NCBI RefSeq assembly: GCF_000688455.1
Contig: NZ_JIAL01000001.1
Span: 2,511,001-2,575,000, forward strand
Direction: 5' to 3'
Length of the DNA stretch: 64,000 nucleotides
From: Pseudacidobacterium ailaaui
GTDB taxonomy: Bacteria > Acidobacteriota > Terriglobia > Terriglobales > Acidobacteriaceae
Of this stretch, positions 22,958 to 31,343 are shown one piece after another. The translations under genes and the position numbers were made by a program. The notes beneath the pieces were generated by a model. That model was not told the DNA's origin. It searched no databases and saw only the letters and a list, made by a program, of their open reading frames with translations. Position 1 is the stretch's first letter. Each line of letters starts with the position of its first letter.

Positions 22958-24193
22958 ATGAACCGCAGAGAATTTGTGCAAGGTATTTCCAGCGCCGCTG
23001 TTACGGGCGCGGTACTTCGTACTTCCGGGGCGAAGGCGCTTTCCGCCAATGACCGCGTACGCGTGGGAGTCATCGGCCCGGGTAGCCGCGGGCAGGAGCT
23101 GATCCGCCAGCTTCTGCATCTTCCTGGTGTTGAAATTGCAGCGGTGTGTGATGTCTATGATCCTCGTTTTGCTCAGGTGAACCATCTGGTAGGCAGACAG
23201 GTGCCTGGATATCAAGACTACCGACAGCTGCTTGCGCGCAAGGACCTGGATGCAGTTGTGGTATCTACTCCGGTTTCGCTCCATGCAGAGCATGTCATTG
23301 CCGCCGTTCGTAGTGGGCGGCCGGTGTATGGAGAAAAAGCGCTCGGATTCACCCCGGAGGATTGCAGAAAGATTGTGACCGAGGTAGAGAAAAGCGGGCA
23401 GGTCTTTCAGATTGGTCACGAATATCGCTATGCAGCCTGGGTACAGGAGAGCATCAAGCGCGTTCATGAAGGCCGCATCGGAGAGCCCACACATATCTAT
23501 GCTTATTGGCATCGTAATAACAATTGGCGCAGACCAGTTCCGCAGCCTGATCCGGAAGGCAAGTTGGAACATCTGATTAACTGGCGGCTCTACCGCGAGA
23601 CATCGGGCGGTCTATTGACCGAGCTTGGCTCACATCACATTGATCTTGCTAACTGGGTCTTTGGCGAGCAACCATCCAGTGTGCTGGGAACCACCAGTAT
23701 TGTGAAGTATCACGATGGCCGAACGGTGGGCGACAATGTGCAGGCGGTCTTCAAATATTCCAAAGGCAGACGGCTCTTCTTCAGTTCGCTGACAGACAAC
23801 GCTTCCTTAGGGAACCAGCTCTGGATCTACGGTACCGAAGGGAGTGTACAACTGACGATTGAAGATGCAACCTTCTATTACGAACCCAAAACGCACCACG
23901 CAACGCTTGCACAGGAGACTGTAATCCAGCGAGGAATTACTACTGGTGCCTCTTATCAAACCAAAAATGAGATGCCCTATCGCGGCCCCGGGGAAAAAGT
24001 GAATACCCCAGACGCCGAAGACCCGACTTTGGCCTCGTTGCGGTCGTTTATCGAGTGTGTTCGGACCAGGCAGAGGCCCTTTGCCGATGTCTATGTCGGT
24101 TATGCCTCTGCAATTGCGACTTCGATTGGAAACCAGGCCTTGGTAGAAGACAATGTTCTTGCAATTCCGAAAGCCGACCAGCCAGCCCGATAA
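22958..24193 (+). CDS. Tat-exported Gfo/Idh/MocA family oxidoreductase
   Basis: 411 aa. The N-terminus M-N-R-R-E-F-V-Q-G-I is a twin-arginine signal, followed by a Rossmann fold (V-G-V-I-G-P-G-S-R-G) that holds NAD(P) and the catalytic-type E-K-A loop (E-K-P in most relatives). The C-terminal substrate domain has L-G-S-H-H-I-D-L-A-N-W, the usual His/Asp pair. Exported relatives such as Zymomonas glucose-fructose oxidoreductase carry their cofactor through the Tat pore. With the TIM-barrel isomerase of the same operon it probably oxidises or interconverts a sugar, perhaps at C3, in the periplasm. Substrate is not determined. Confidence 0.9.
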   Translation: MNRREFVQGISSAAVTGAVLRTSGAKALSANDRVRVGVIGPGSRGQELIRQLLHLPGVEIAAVCDVYDPRFAQVNHLVGRQVPGYQDYRQLLARKDLDAVVVSTPVSLHAEHVIAAVRSGRPVYGEKALGFTPEDCRKIVTEVEKSGQVFQIGHEYRYAAWVQESIKRVHEGRIGEPTHIYAYWHRNNNWRRPVPQPDPEGKLEHLINWRLYRETSGGLLTELGSHHIDLANWVFGEQPSSVLGTTSIVKYHDGRTVGDNVQAVFKYSKGRRLFFSSLTDNASLGNQLWIYGTEGSVQLTIEDATFYYEPKTHHATLAQETVIQRGITTGASYQTKNEMPYRGPGEKVNTPDAEDPTLASLRSFIECVRTRQRPFADVYVGYASAIATSIGNQALVEDNVLAIPKADQPAR

Positions 24194-24209
24194 GGGCCAC
24201 TCGGTATTC

Positions 24210-24286
24210 TGGTAGGCGAGGCAGGGATCGAACCTGCAACCTACGGCTTAGAAGGCCGTTGCTCTATCCAATTGAGCTACTCGCCC
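24210..24286 (-). tRNA. tRNA-Arg (anticodon TCT)
   Basis: A 77-nt cloverleaf on the minus strand: acceptor GGGCGAG / CTCGCCT, D arm GCTCAATTGGATAGAGC, anticodon loop C-T-TCT-A-A, T arm with GGTTCGATCC, and CCA encoded. It decodes AGA. Its first ten bases contain the stop codon of the upstream gene at 24277. Confidence 0.96.
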
Positions 24287-24837
24287 GTGGAAGGTGCTGT
24301 CTCTATTGTAACGGTGATTGCGTGATTCAGCGCAGTGGCAAAGACGGACTGCGCGGCGCTCAGGCTGTTGGAACACGCTGTGACGTAAAGTGTTATGCCG
24401 TAGCCCTCATGATGATTCACGACAGCCGGACGAAGGACCCAATCGGCGCGGCATAATGGTTGTTTCACCCGCCGAAGAGAGAGCGCTGCAGTGCGGACCC
24501 AGGCTTCATGAAGATCGAACGCGGCAAAGAGTTTCGGGTCCCGCAGTAGGATGTCGATGTAGCAGGCAATTCCGGTATGGGCAGATTCTTGTCCGGCATC
24601 CAACTCGTAAGGATCCAGATCGGCGGCGCCCAGAGGCCAGAGATCACATTTGGAGGTAAACACCGGCGAGCCTGGTAAATGGAGAGTGTGCAGTGCATCA
24701 GCCAAAGCTGGATTGCCTGCCGCCTCGGATATTTTGCGCAGATCCAGGACCTCCTTCCGCAGATCTACAAATCCATGCCAGGGAACAACAATCACTGGCA
24801 AATCGGGGCCGATTTCGGCAGACCAGTCAGCTTCCAT
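24277..24837 (-). CDS. Conserved-looking hypothetical protein, 186 aa
   Basis: No signal peptide or membrane segment. The N-terminal region contains V-I-V-V-P-W-H-G-F-V-D-L-R-K-E; the middle is hydrophilic and rich in Asp and Leu; no family is recognised. The start overlaps the hydrolase gene by 11 bases and the TAG stop (24279-24277) lies inside the 5' end of tRNA-Arg. Coding-like composition and tight coupling support it being real. It may be an amidohydrolase-like or N-formylglutamate-amidohydrolase-like fragment (the text P-W-H-G and H-E-A-W are suggestive), but this is a weak impression. Confidence 0.62.
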   Translation of the reverse strand: MEADWSAEIGPDLPVIVVPWHGFVDLRKEVLDLRKISEAAGNPALADALHTLHLPGSPVFTSKCDLWPLGAADLDPYELDAGQESAHTGIACYIDILLRDPKLFAAFDLHEAWVRTAALSLRRVKQPLCRADWVLRPAVVNHHEGYGITLYVTACSNSLSAAQSVFATALNHAITVTIETAPSTGE

Positions 24838-25921
24838 TGGTTACGATTCCGGTTGTAGCAAGAAGGAACCCGAAGAGGGTCTTCTCGGCCCAATATCCGT
24901 CATCACCCAGGCCTGGTGCAAGAAAAGCACAATGGCCGCCATGCCCGGTTTCGATGAAGCTTACATGCGGATTGTTGAGGAGAGCCTGACGGGTTTCCGG
25001 GCGCATGCGGATGAAAGGGTCATCGAGGGAGTGAACAATCAGCACGGGCAGTCCCAACTGTGCCGCTACGTGGGAGCTGGCCACGGCATCGTAGTAATCA
25101 TCGGCACTGGCGAAGCCTCCGAACGGTGCGACCACGTATTCGTCGAAGTCCCTCATGCTGTGGATTTTCTGAAGAATGCGGTTGGTACAAAGCGACAGAT
25201 ATAGGCGAGGGAACAGATCTGCTTTCCGCCGGATGCGTGCCAGCATCGAGCGTAAAAAGTATTGCTCGTACACCCGGTTTTGCGGCTCATGCAGCGCGGA
25301 AGAAGACACGGCCAGGTCCATCAGGGGAGAAATTCCGATTGCGGTCTTTAGGTAAGGCGGAACATGATTGCCGAACTGACCGGCATAGTTGAGCACCAGA
25401 TTTCCACCCATGGAATAGCCGATGAGGGCGACGGCATGCAAGTGGTGCTGTTGTACGATGTGCTCCACCACCCGCGCCACATCCTGCCAGCAGCCGGAGT
25501 GATAGATGGCTGGAGAAAGTCTGTCGGTTGCGCCGCAACTCCGCATATTCATGCGGACCACGTTGCAGCCGGCCTTCCAGGCGCGGAGTGCGTTTCCGAG
25601 CATGTACTGCGAGGCAGAGGAGCCTTCCAGCCCATGAACCAGAAGAACGGTCAGCCGTTGCGAGCGGACCTGTTCGGGCTGCCAGTTGACATGACACAGG
25701 ACGCTGGAAGGCCCGTATTCCTCATACCCGGGAATAGGGTCCTGCACTTTGACCAGAATTGCTTCCGGTTCAGGGAGAGGGCCGTGAGGACGTGGCAGGA
25801 AGTTGCCGGCCAGGGTCATCAGATGGCCATTGCGCAGAAGGCGGCGTGGGGTGAAATCGGTACACCATCCGTTTGCGGAAGCGTTCTCTGCCAGCTTGAT
25901 GAATGTGTTTGTGCCGCTCAT
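24827..25921 (-). CDS. Alpha/beta hydrolase, YheT family
   Basis: 364 aa. The fold and motifs match the YheT/embryogenesis-associated hydrolases: R-N-G-H-L-M-T-L near the start, V-L-L-V-H-G-L-E-G-S-S, the nucleophile elbow G-Y-S-M-G-G-N, an Asp in H-S-L-D-D-P-F-I and the final His in T-G-H-G-G-H-C-A-F. Family members are carboxylesterase-like with poorly known physiological substrates. Its ATG overlaps the stop of the DUF72 gene (ATGA at 25921-25918). Confidence 0.9.
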   Translation of the reverse strand: MSGTNTFIKLAENASANGWCTDFTPRRLLRNGHLMTLAGNFLPRPHGPLPEPEAILVKVQDPIPGYEEYGPSSVLCHVNWQPEQVRSQRLTVLLVHGLEGSSASQYMLGNALRAWKAGCNVVRMNMRSCGATDRLSPAIYHSGCWQDVARVVEHIVQQHHLHAVALIGYSMGGNLVLNYAGQFGNHVPPYLKTAIGISPLMDLAVSSSALHEPQNRVYEQYFLRSMLARIRRKADLFPRLYLSLCTNRILQKIHSMRDFDEYVVAPFGGFASADDYYDAVASSHVAAQLGLPVLIVHSLDDPFIRMRPETRQALLNNPHVSFIETGHGGHCAFLAPGLGDDGYWAEKTLFGFLLATTGIVTNGS

Positions 25922-26637
25922 GCAGGCCGCAGCTCCTGGAGCAGGGTGGCCGCGTGGAGAACGCCCTCCGGTGTTTCTTCGTGCTTGAAATAGGCGAAAA
26001 GGTCGCCTTCTGCGACACGCATTTTGATCAGATTGCGTATCCGCGCCAGTTCCTGAGCAGGATAGCTGCTTTTGCGAAAGCGATAACAGGAGAAGGGTGC
26101 GGTTTTTTCATCTGGTGTGCTCAAATCATCGCTTTCTGCCACGCAAAGGGCCGTCTGATGTTTGCCGAGGATGGCGTAGACCTCTTCTGTAAACCAGGAG
26201 CGGTGACGAAATTCAAAGGCCAGACGCAACTCTGTGGCTGCGGCCTCTGCGAGGAAGGAGGCGAGCCGTTCCGGATGCGCCGGAAAATTCGGCGGCAACT
26301 GAAAGAGAACGATGCCCATCCGTTTTGCATCCAAGAAAGGTTGAAGAGAACGAAAGAAGGCGGCCAGGCTCTCCTGGTACCCATCGAGACGAAGGATGTG
26401 CGTGATACGCTGGGGCGCCTTAAAGGAGAAACGGAAGTCCGAACCTGTAGCGGCAAGCCAGGCCTGCGTCATGGAAGCGGAGGGAAGGGCGCGGAAAGTG
26501 TAGTTGACCTCGACGGAATTTACGCGCTGGGCATAAAATTCAAGGAATTTTTTCGAGGAGAGTTTCTGAGGGTAAAAATCCGGTTTCCAGCTTGAATACG
26601 CCCAGCCGGAGGAGCCGAGATAAATCGTTCCAGACAT
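25918..26637 (-). CDS. DUF72 domain-containing protein
   Basis: 239 aa, the full length for this TIM-barrel family of unknown activity. Typical features are the opening I-Y-L-G-S-S-G-W-A-Y-S-S-W, the N-S-V-E-V-N-Y-T-F strand, F-S-F-K-A-P-Q-R-I-T-H and a late Y-F-K-H-E-E-T. No Shine-Dalgarno sequence precedes the ATG. The start lies 25 nt after the 3' end of tRNA-His on the same strand, so it may be translated from an mRNA released by tRNA processing. Confidence 0.92.
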   Translation of the reverse strand: MSGTIYLGSSGWAYSSWKPDFYPQKLSSKKFLEFYAQRVNSVEVNYTFRALPSASMTQAWLAATGSDFRFSFKAPQRITHILRLDGYQESLAAFFRSLQPFLDAKRMGIVLFQLPPNFPAHPERLASFLAEAAATELRLAFEFRHRSWFTEEVYAILGKHQTALCVAESDDLSTPDEKTAPFSCYRFRKSSYPAQELARIRNLIKMRVAEGDLFAYFKHEETPEGVLHAATLLQELRPA

Positions 26638-26662
26638 TCAGAATTTGGGGAGGTCAGAGCCC

Positions 26663-26738
26663 TGGGGCGGCTAGTGGGGATCGAACCCACGACATCCTGA
26701 GCCACAGTCAGGCGTTCTGCCGCTGAACTATAGCCGCC
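26663..26738 (-). tRNA. tRNA-His (anticodon GTG)
   Basis: A 76-nt cloverleaf with the extra G(-1) paired to C73, the histidine identity element. D arm GTTCAGCGGCAGAAC, anticodon stem-loop CCTGACTGTGGCTCAGG, T loop GTTCGATCC, encoded CCA at 26665-26663. Confidence 0.96.
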
Positions 26739-26769
26739 GTACAGATATTGATTGTAGCATTTTTTGAAC

Positions 26770-27303
26770 ATGAAGCCGCAGATCTTGTCACAGGCAAGTG
26801 GAAATCTGAAGTCGAGGACACGGCTGGGGTCCGGGCTCTTCGCAAACGAGAATCTGGACCTGCTCTCGCGTGTGCTGGATGAATGGTTTCGGATTCCCGG
26901 CACCTCCATCCGGTTCGGCCTGGATGGTATTGTCGGATTGGTGCCCTGGGCCGGCGATGTATTGGCGGGGTTCGCTTCATGCATCATCCTTGTGGCGGCA
27001 TGGTTTCGCGGCGTGCCCTACGTCACACTCGTGCGAATGCTTGTGAACCTGGGAGTCGATGTGGTGGTCGGTGCAATCCCGGTCATCGGAGATATTTTCG
27101 ACATTGCATGGAAGGCAAACCGGCGTAACTATGCGCTGCTGGCGAGGCATCTGGATCAGCCGCATCGTCACACCTGGAAAGACTGGACATTCCTGCTGCT
27201 GATGGCAGTGGTCCTTCTGATGATTTTTGCTCTACCCTTGTTTTTGCTGCTTCTGGCTGTGGAGTGGTTGAAGGCCCACATGATGGCGGGTGGTCCCCAC
27301 TAA
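26770..27303 (+). CDS. DUF4112 domain-containing membrane protein
   Basis: 177 aa. The N-terminal half has the DUF4112 pattern: [32 protein letters not shown] and a mirrored [18 protein letters not shown]. Membrane segments lie near 50-80, 90-110 and 140-165. ATG 26770 is chosen over TTG 26764. There is no ribosome site; TAGCAT about 10 nt upstream could be a -10 box, which would make the mRNA almost leaderless. Function is unknown. Confidence 0.88.
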   Translation: MKPQILSQASGNLKSRTRLGSGLFANENLDLLSRVLDEWFRIPGTSIRFGLDGIVGLVPWAGDVLAGFASCIILVAAWFRGVPYVTLVRMLVNLGVDVVVGAIPVIGDIFDIAWKANRRNYALLARHLDQPHRHTWKDWTFLLLMAVVLLMIFALPLFLLLLAVEWLKAHMMAGGPH

Positions 27304-27339
27304 TCAAGGACCAAACTTCCTGTACAATGAAAGAGAAAT

Positions 27340-27416
27340 CGGGGCGTAGCGCAGTCTGGTAGCGCATCTGCTTTGGGAGCAGAGGGTCGGGGGTTCAAAT
27401 CCCTCCGCCCCGACCA
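27340..27416 (+). tRNA. tRNA-Pro (anticodon TGG)
   Basis: A 77-nt cloverleaf: acceptor CGGGGCG / CGCCCCG, D arm GCGCAGTCTGGTAGCGC, anticodon loop T-T-TGG-G-A, T arm GGGGGTTCAAATCCCTC, A73 and CCA encoded. The acceptor pair C1-G72 is the usual bacterial proline identity feature. Confidence 0.97.
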
Positions 27417-27567
27417 TTGAGATCCTGCTATTGATTCAAGCGAGGCGGCCTATCTCGGCCGACACACCCGCCTAGTTCAGTTTCGTCGGATGGATTGGAT
27501 CTGCTGAAATCGTCTGGTTGCTTTTATGTTTGGAGTGGAAGGCAAGATGGGGTTTCAGCAAAGAGAA

Positions 27568-27590
27568 AAGGCCGGGATGGTCCCGGCCTT
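27568..27590 (-). terminator. rpsT terminator
   Basis: AAGGCCGGGA / TCCCGGCCTT, a 10-bp stem with a 3-nt loop, 21 bp after the rpsT stop; on the minus strand TTTTCTCTTT follows. Confidence 0.88.
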
Positions 27591-27611
27591 CGTGACTGAT
27601 TTGAATAAAGC

Positions 27612-27887
27612 TTACGCTGCTTTTGCTGAAAGCGCCTTCAGGCGTGCAGCCAGCCGGCTTTTATAGCGGGAAGCTGTATTGTCGTGCAAAATCCCCTTTT
27701 GCACGCTTTTGTCAATCTGAGAAACAGTTTTGCGGAACTGCTCGCTTGCCGCCGCCGCATCGCCCTTGGCAAGTGCCTCACGCAAGGCACGGATGGCCTT
27801 GCGGACCCGGCTTCTGTTGGCGCGGTTGACTGCAGTCTTTCGTTCTGTCTGACGGGCGCGCTTGAGCGCCGAAACATGGTTCGCCAT
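27612..27887 (-). CDS. rpsT: 30S ribosomal protein S20
   Basis: 91 aa, highly basic, the usual S20 length and sequence: [46 protein letters not shown]20 binds 16S rRNA early in small-subunit assembly. The start has AAGGAA 5 nt upstream. It is monocistronic, with its own promoter at 27961-27989 and a strong terminator. Confidence 0.98.
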   Translation of the reverse strand: MANHVSALKRARQTERKTAVNRANRSRVRKAIRALREALAKGDAAAASEQFRKTVSQIDKSVQKGILHDNTASRYKSRLAARLKALSAKAA

Positions 27888-27960
27888 TGTATTCCTTCAA
27901 TTTCCTTTGGAAATGGGATGCTGGCAGAAGAGACGCTTGCCGCATCCGCCGCAAAATATA

Positions 27961-27989
27961 AGTTTACTGATTTCAGGAATGCAGGTCAA
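27961..27989 (-). promoter_or_regulatory. Probable sigma-70 type promoter of rpsT
   Basis: On the minus strand TTGACC (27989-27984), 17 bp, TAAACT (27966-27961). Transcription would begin near 27954, leaving a leader of about 67 nt before the rpsT ATG. Confidence 0.6.
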
Positions 27990-28037
27990 GATGAGTGCCA
28001 GGCGCGAATCCTTGAAGGTGCAGGTGCTTTGAACAGA

Positions 28038-29942
28038 TTAGGGAGCCTGTTTCCCGCTTAGTACTTTCAGAACGATGACGGTTTCATCATCAAAACGCTC
28101 TGTAGTCTTTTGAAATTTGCCCACTTCAGTCATAATCGCATCGGCAATTTTTGATGCGGATTTGTGCATGTTCTTTTTAACGACTGCGGCCAGGCGTTCG
28201 CTGCCGAACATCTCTCCAGCCGCGTTCTGGGCGTCTACAATGCCATCGGAGTAAAAGATCAGCGAGTCACCGGGCTGGGTGGAAAGGGTGAACTCCTCAT
28301 ACTTTACATTGGGGAAAAGTCCAAGAGGAAATCCTTCTGCTTTGACAGTTTCCACTTCTCCATCCCGGCAGAAGAGCGGCTGGACCGCCCCGGCATTTGA
28401 CAATTGCAAAGTTAGATTTTCATCGTTCCATACGGCATACAGCATCGTGACATACTGCGAATCAAGATGGCGCTCCTGCAGAGCATCGTTGAGGGTCTTG
28501 AGCATTTCCGACGGGGAGAGCCTGTGCGTGGCTTCAGAGCGCATAATTCCACTCACCAGAGCAGCATAAAGTGCAGCAGGAGCGGCCTTTCCGCTGACGT
28601 CGCCCAGCACAATGGCGCTGCGGCCGGATTCGTAAGGGATGAAATCATAAAGATCGCCGCCGAGGGTACTGGCAGGCAAAAATCGCGCTGAGAGCTCCGC
28701 GCGTGTATGTTTCGGCTTTACTGCCGGCAGCAGGCGAAGCTGGACTTCGCGGGCCATGGCCAGGTCAGCTTCCAGGCGCTGTTCCTGCTGGGCCACTCGC
28801 TGATACAGCCGCGCATTTTCAATCGAAATGGCCACCTGAGCAGCCAGAGTGGTGATGGCCCTTTCATGGTCCTCGTTAAAGAAATGAGGGCGTGTATGTT
28901 CGATGTCAAGAATGCCAATGACCTTGCCCTTATAGATGAGAGGCATGGCCATCTCGGACCGCGTCTCCGGATTAAACATGCGATAGCGAGGGTCTTTGCG
29001 CACATCGGGGGCGTGTATCAGCCGCCTTTCGGCGATGGCAGCGCCCACCAGTCCCTGATCCAGGGGAAGTTTCTCCTCAGGATAGAACCGCTCTCCGAAA
29101 CGCAGGGCGAAGCGGTTTTCCAGCACCTGCTCACGTTCGTTCAGAATCCAGATGGAAAACATCTGGTAATCAATCACACGGCGCAAAAGCGTACCGATTC
29201 TCTCCAATAAGGACTCAAGGTCAAGAATCGAGGTGATTTCCCGGCTGATTTCATTCAGCACCTGGAGCATCTGTGCCTGCCGGGCCACTCGCGTATACAG
29301 GCGAGCATTCTCAATGGCCTGCCCAATACGGGATGCTGTGAGCTTCAACAGATGCAGATGTTCCTGCTGGAAGTAATCAGGCTGCTCGGATTGGATATCA
29401 ATGACCCCGATGACCCGATTTTTCACAATAAGCGGTACGGCCAGTTCAGAGCGTACATCCGGATTGACATTGATGTAGTTGTCGGCAACTGTTACGTCTG
29501 GCACGAGTACCGGTTCTCGCGTGAGCGCTGCCTGGCCAACCACCCCCTTGCCCATGGGGATGCGCATCCGTTCAGCCTCCGGGGTATGGCCGATCTGGAA
29601 GCGCATGCGCAATTCATTGGTTCGGTCGTTGAGCAGAAGGATGGCAAAGATCCGATAATCGATGACCGCGCGCACCAGATCTGCCGTGCGCTGCATGAGT
29701 GTCTGGAGGTCGAGCGTCGTATTGAGCGCATCTGCCAGGCGGACAAGAAATTCCGTCTGCAGCGGCTCAACGCGCACCTGGGTTTTCGGTGGAACTGGGG
29801 ACGGTGGTCTATAGTCGCCCTCAAAGGAATGGTCTTCGGGGCGTGCCTCGTCTCCGTTCCGGGCCCTGACTTGCTCTTTGCTCACGAAACTCCTGTTGCG
29901 CCCCAGTCGAAAAAAGGTACAGGAGCCATCATATCGCGTCAC
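28038..29942 (-). CDS. GAF-GAF-PP2C (SpoIIE/RsbU-type) serine phosphatase
   Basis: 634 aa from GTG 29942. Two GAF sensor domains (about 70-215 and 235-385) are joined by a coiled-coil to a PPM/SpoIIE phosphatase domain (about 420-632) with the metal ligands in G-G-D-L-Y-D-F, L-G-D-V-S-G-K-A, Y-S-D-G-I-V-D-A and F-D-D-E-T. RsbU-like enzymes dephosphorylate STAS anti-anti-sigma proteins. Such a STAS/kinase pair is at 55634-56474, so this may be its phosphatase, though 26 kb away. No Shine-Dalgarno sequence precedes the GTG and the first ~65 residues look poorly ordered, so the true start is uncertain. Confidence 0.9.
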   Translation of the reverse strand: MTRYDGSCTFFRLGRNRSFVSKEQVRARNGDEARPEDHSFEGDYRPPSPVPPKTQVRVEPLQTEFLVRLADALNTTLDLQTLMQRTADLVRAVIDYRIFAILLLNDRTNELRMRFQIGHTPEAERMRIPMGKGVVGQAALTREPVLVPDVTVADNYINVNPDVRSELAVPLIVKNRVIGVIDIQSEQPDYFQQEHLHLLKLTASRIGQAIENARLYTRVARQAQMLQVLNEISREITSILDLESLLERIGTLLRRVIDYQMFSIWILNEREQVLENRFALRFGERFYPEEKLPLDQGLVGAAIAERRLIHAPDVRKDPRYRMFNPETRSEMAMPLIYKGKVIGILDIEHTRPHFFNEDHERAITTLAAQVAISIENARLYQRVAQQEQRLEADLAMAREVQLRLLPAVKPKHTRAELSARFLPASTLGGDLYDFIPYESGRSAIVLGDVSGKAAPAALYAALVSGIMRSEATHRLSPSEMLKTLNDALQERHLDSQYVTMLYAVWNDENLTLQLSNAGAVQPLFCRDGEVETVKAEGFPLGLFPNVKYEEFTLSTQPGDSLIFYSDGIVDAQNAAGEMFGSERLAAVVKKNMHKSASKIADAIMTEVGKFQKTTERFDDETVIVLKVLSGKQAP

Positions 29943-29989
29943 AATGGGCTGCTGTCACGCCGCATGGATGAGGAAGATGGTTCCTGTCA

Positions 29990-30739
29990 TTACTGTGCGT
30001 CAAACTCGTGCAGGATGCTGACCGAAGCGCTGGCCCCGATGCGGTTGGCCCCAGCTTCCAGCATCGCCCGTGCATCGGAAAGGGTACGGATCCCGCCTGA
30101 GGCCTTTACGCCACATCGTGAACCAGCTACGCCGCGCAGCAGCGCTACGTCCTGAGGAGTAGCTCCTCCAGTGGAAAACCCAGTACTGGTTTTCAGATAA
30201 TCTGCTCCTGCGGCAATCACCAGTTCTGAAGCCCGCAGTTTTTCCTCAACATTCAGCAAGCAGGTCTCAAGAATCACTTTTACCAGTGCACCTGCCTCAT
30301 GCGCCACCTCTACCACCCCATGAATGTCCTGCTGAACACGGTCATTCATACCGGATTTCAGCATGCCGATGTTCAGGACCATATCGAGGTCATGCGCGCC
30401 CAGCTTGATCAGCTCCACGGCTTCTTCGCGTTTGGTAACGGAAAGAGAGCTTCCCAGCGGAAACCCGAGGACCGTACCAACGCGGACACCAGTTCCAGCA
30501 AGAACAGAACAGGCTGTGCTTACCCACGACGGATTGACCATGGCACAAGCAAAGCCATATTGCGCAGCTTCTTCGCAGAGCCGCACCACTTGATCTCGGG
30601 TGGCTTCCGGTTTCAGCAACGTATGATCGATTACGGCAGCCAGATGGGTCCGGCTTGAAAGGGCTTGACCTGCAAAAGCGGCTGCATCAAAAAATCCATT
30701 ACGGAACTCTTCTTCAACGGTTGCAACTTTGGTCGTCAT
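29990..30739 (-). CDS. deoC: Deoxyribose-phosphate aldolase
   Basis: 249 aa. DeoC cleaves 2-deoxyribose 5-phosphate to glyceraldehyde 3-phosphate and acetaldehyde. Motifs: I-D-H-T-L-L-K-P near the start, V-G-T-V-L-G-F-P-L-G, V-K-V-I-L-E-T-C-L-L (a catalytic-site Lys) and D-Y-L-K-T-S-T-G-F with the Schiff-base Lys. It lies 25 bp after hpt on the same strand; together they serve nucleoside salvage. Confidence 0.96.
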   Translation of the reverse strand: MTTKVATVEEEFRNGFFDAAAFAGQALSSRTHLAAVIDHTLLKPEATRDQVVRLCEEAAQYGFACAMVNPSWVSTACSVLAGTGVRVGTVLGFPLGSSLSVTKREEAVELIKLGAHDLDMVLNIGMLKSGMNDRVQQDIHGVVEVAHEAGALVKVILETCLLNVEEKLRASELVIAAGADYLKTSTGFSTGGATPQDVALLRGVAGSRCGVKASGGIRTLSDARAMLEAGANRIGASASVSILHEFDAQ

Positions 30740-30764
30740 CTTTGAAAGAACTACTCCACGGCGA

Positions 30765-31310
30765 TTACTCGGGATAATCCGGGGGCATCAGACAGATATC
30801 AGGGAGGTTACGAAAGCGTTCTGCATAGTCCATTCCATAACCCACGACGAACTTGTTCGGAATGCTGAATCCTACATAATCCGCATCGATTTTCACCAAC
30901 CGGCGGGAAGGTTTGTCCAGCAGTGCGGCGATGCGCAGAGACCGGGGCCGATGCTGTGCAAAAAGCTTCTTGAGAAAGTCGAGCGTGAGCCCGGTATCAA
31001 GAATATCTTCCACAACAATAACGTTTTTGCCTTCGATGGGTTGGTCTACATCTTTGATGAGTTTGACTGCGCCGCTGGTTTTCTGTCCCTTGCCATAGCT
31101 GGAAACCGCAACAAAATCAAATGTATTCGGTACGGTAATGTGCCTTGCCAGGTCTGCCAGAAAGATTGCAGCTCCTTTCAGCACACCCAGCAGAACGATG
31201 TTCTCTCCGGCATAATCCTGGTCAATCTGGCGTCCCAGCTCAGCGACACGTTCTGCAATCTGCTCACGGCTGAAGAGGACCTGGAGATCGGGCGAGGTTT
31301 TCGTGCTCAT
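30765..31310 (-). CDS. hpt: Hypoxanthine phosphoribosyltransferase
   Basis: 181 aa from ATG 31310 (a GTG at 31313 is in frame and could be the start of a leaderless message). It turns hypoxanthine or guanine plus PRPP into IMP or GMP. The PRPP loop is V-I-V-V-E-D-I-L-D-T-G-L-T; the family Lys-Gly element and D-F-V-A-V-S-S-Y-G flexible loop are present, as is the C-terminal V-V-G-Y-G-M-D-Y-A-E-R-F-R-N-L-P. It is read divergently from lgt across about 30 bp. Confidence 0.96.
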   Translation of the reverse strand: MSTKTSPDLQVLFSREQIAERVAELGRQIDQDYAGENIVLLGVLKGAAIFLADLARHITVPNTFDFVAVSSYGKGQKTSGAVKLIKDVDQPIEGKNVIVVEDILDTGLTLDFLKKLFAQHRPRSLRIAALLDKPSRRLVKIDADYVGFSIPNKFVVGYGMDYAERFRNLPDICLMPPDYPE

Positions 31311-31318
31311 CACTGACT

Positions 31319-31336
31319 AGAATAGCCCGCTATACT
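31319..31336. promoter_or_regulatory. Symmetric divergent promoter for hpt and lgt
   Basis: AGAATAGCCCGCTATACT is an imperfect palindrome holding TATTCT on the minus strand and TATACT on the plus strand, six bp apart. Each -10 box ends 6-8 nt before its gene's first codon (GTG 31313 and GTG 31344), so both mRNAs would be leaderless. No good -35 box is visible for either. Confidence 0.6.
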
Positions 31337-31343
31337 CAATTAC

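Noticed and set aside
24055-24456. A plus-strand frame crossing tRNA-Arg
   Set aside because: It runs through the tRNA and the end of the Gfo/Idh gene in another frame and has no coding character.
27984-28012. A sigma-54 (-24/-12) promoter upstream of rpsT
   Set aside because: TGGCAC-N5-TTGAC is close, but the -12 element lacks the required GC; the overlapping TTGACC-N17-TAAACT is a better fit.
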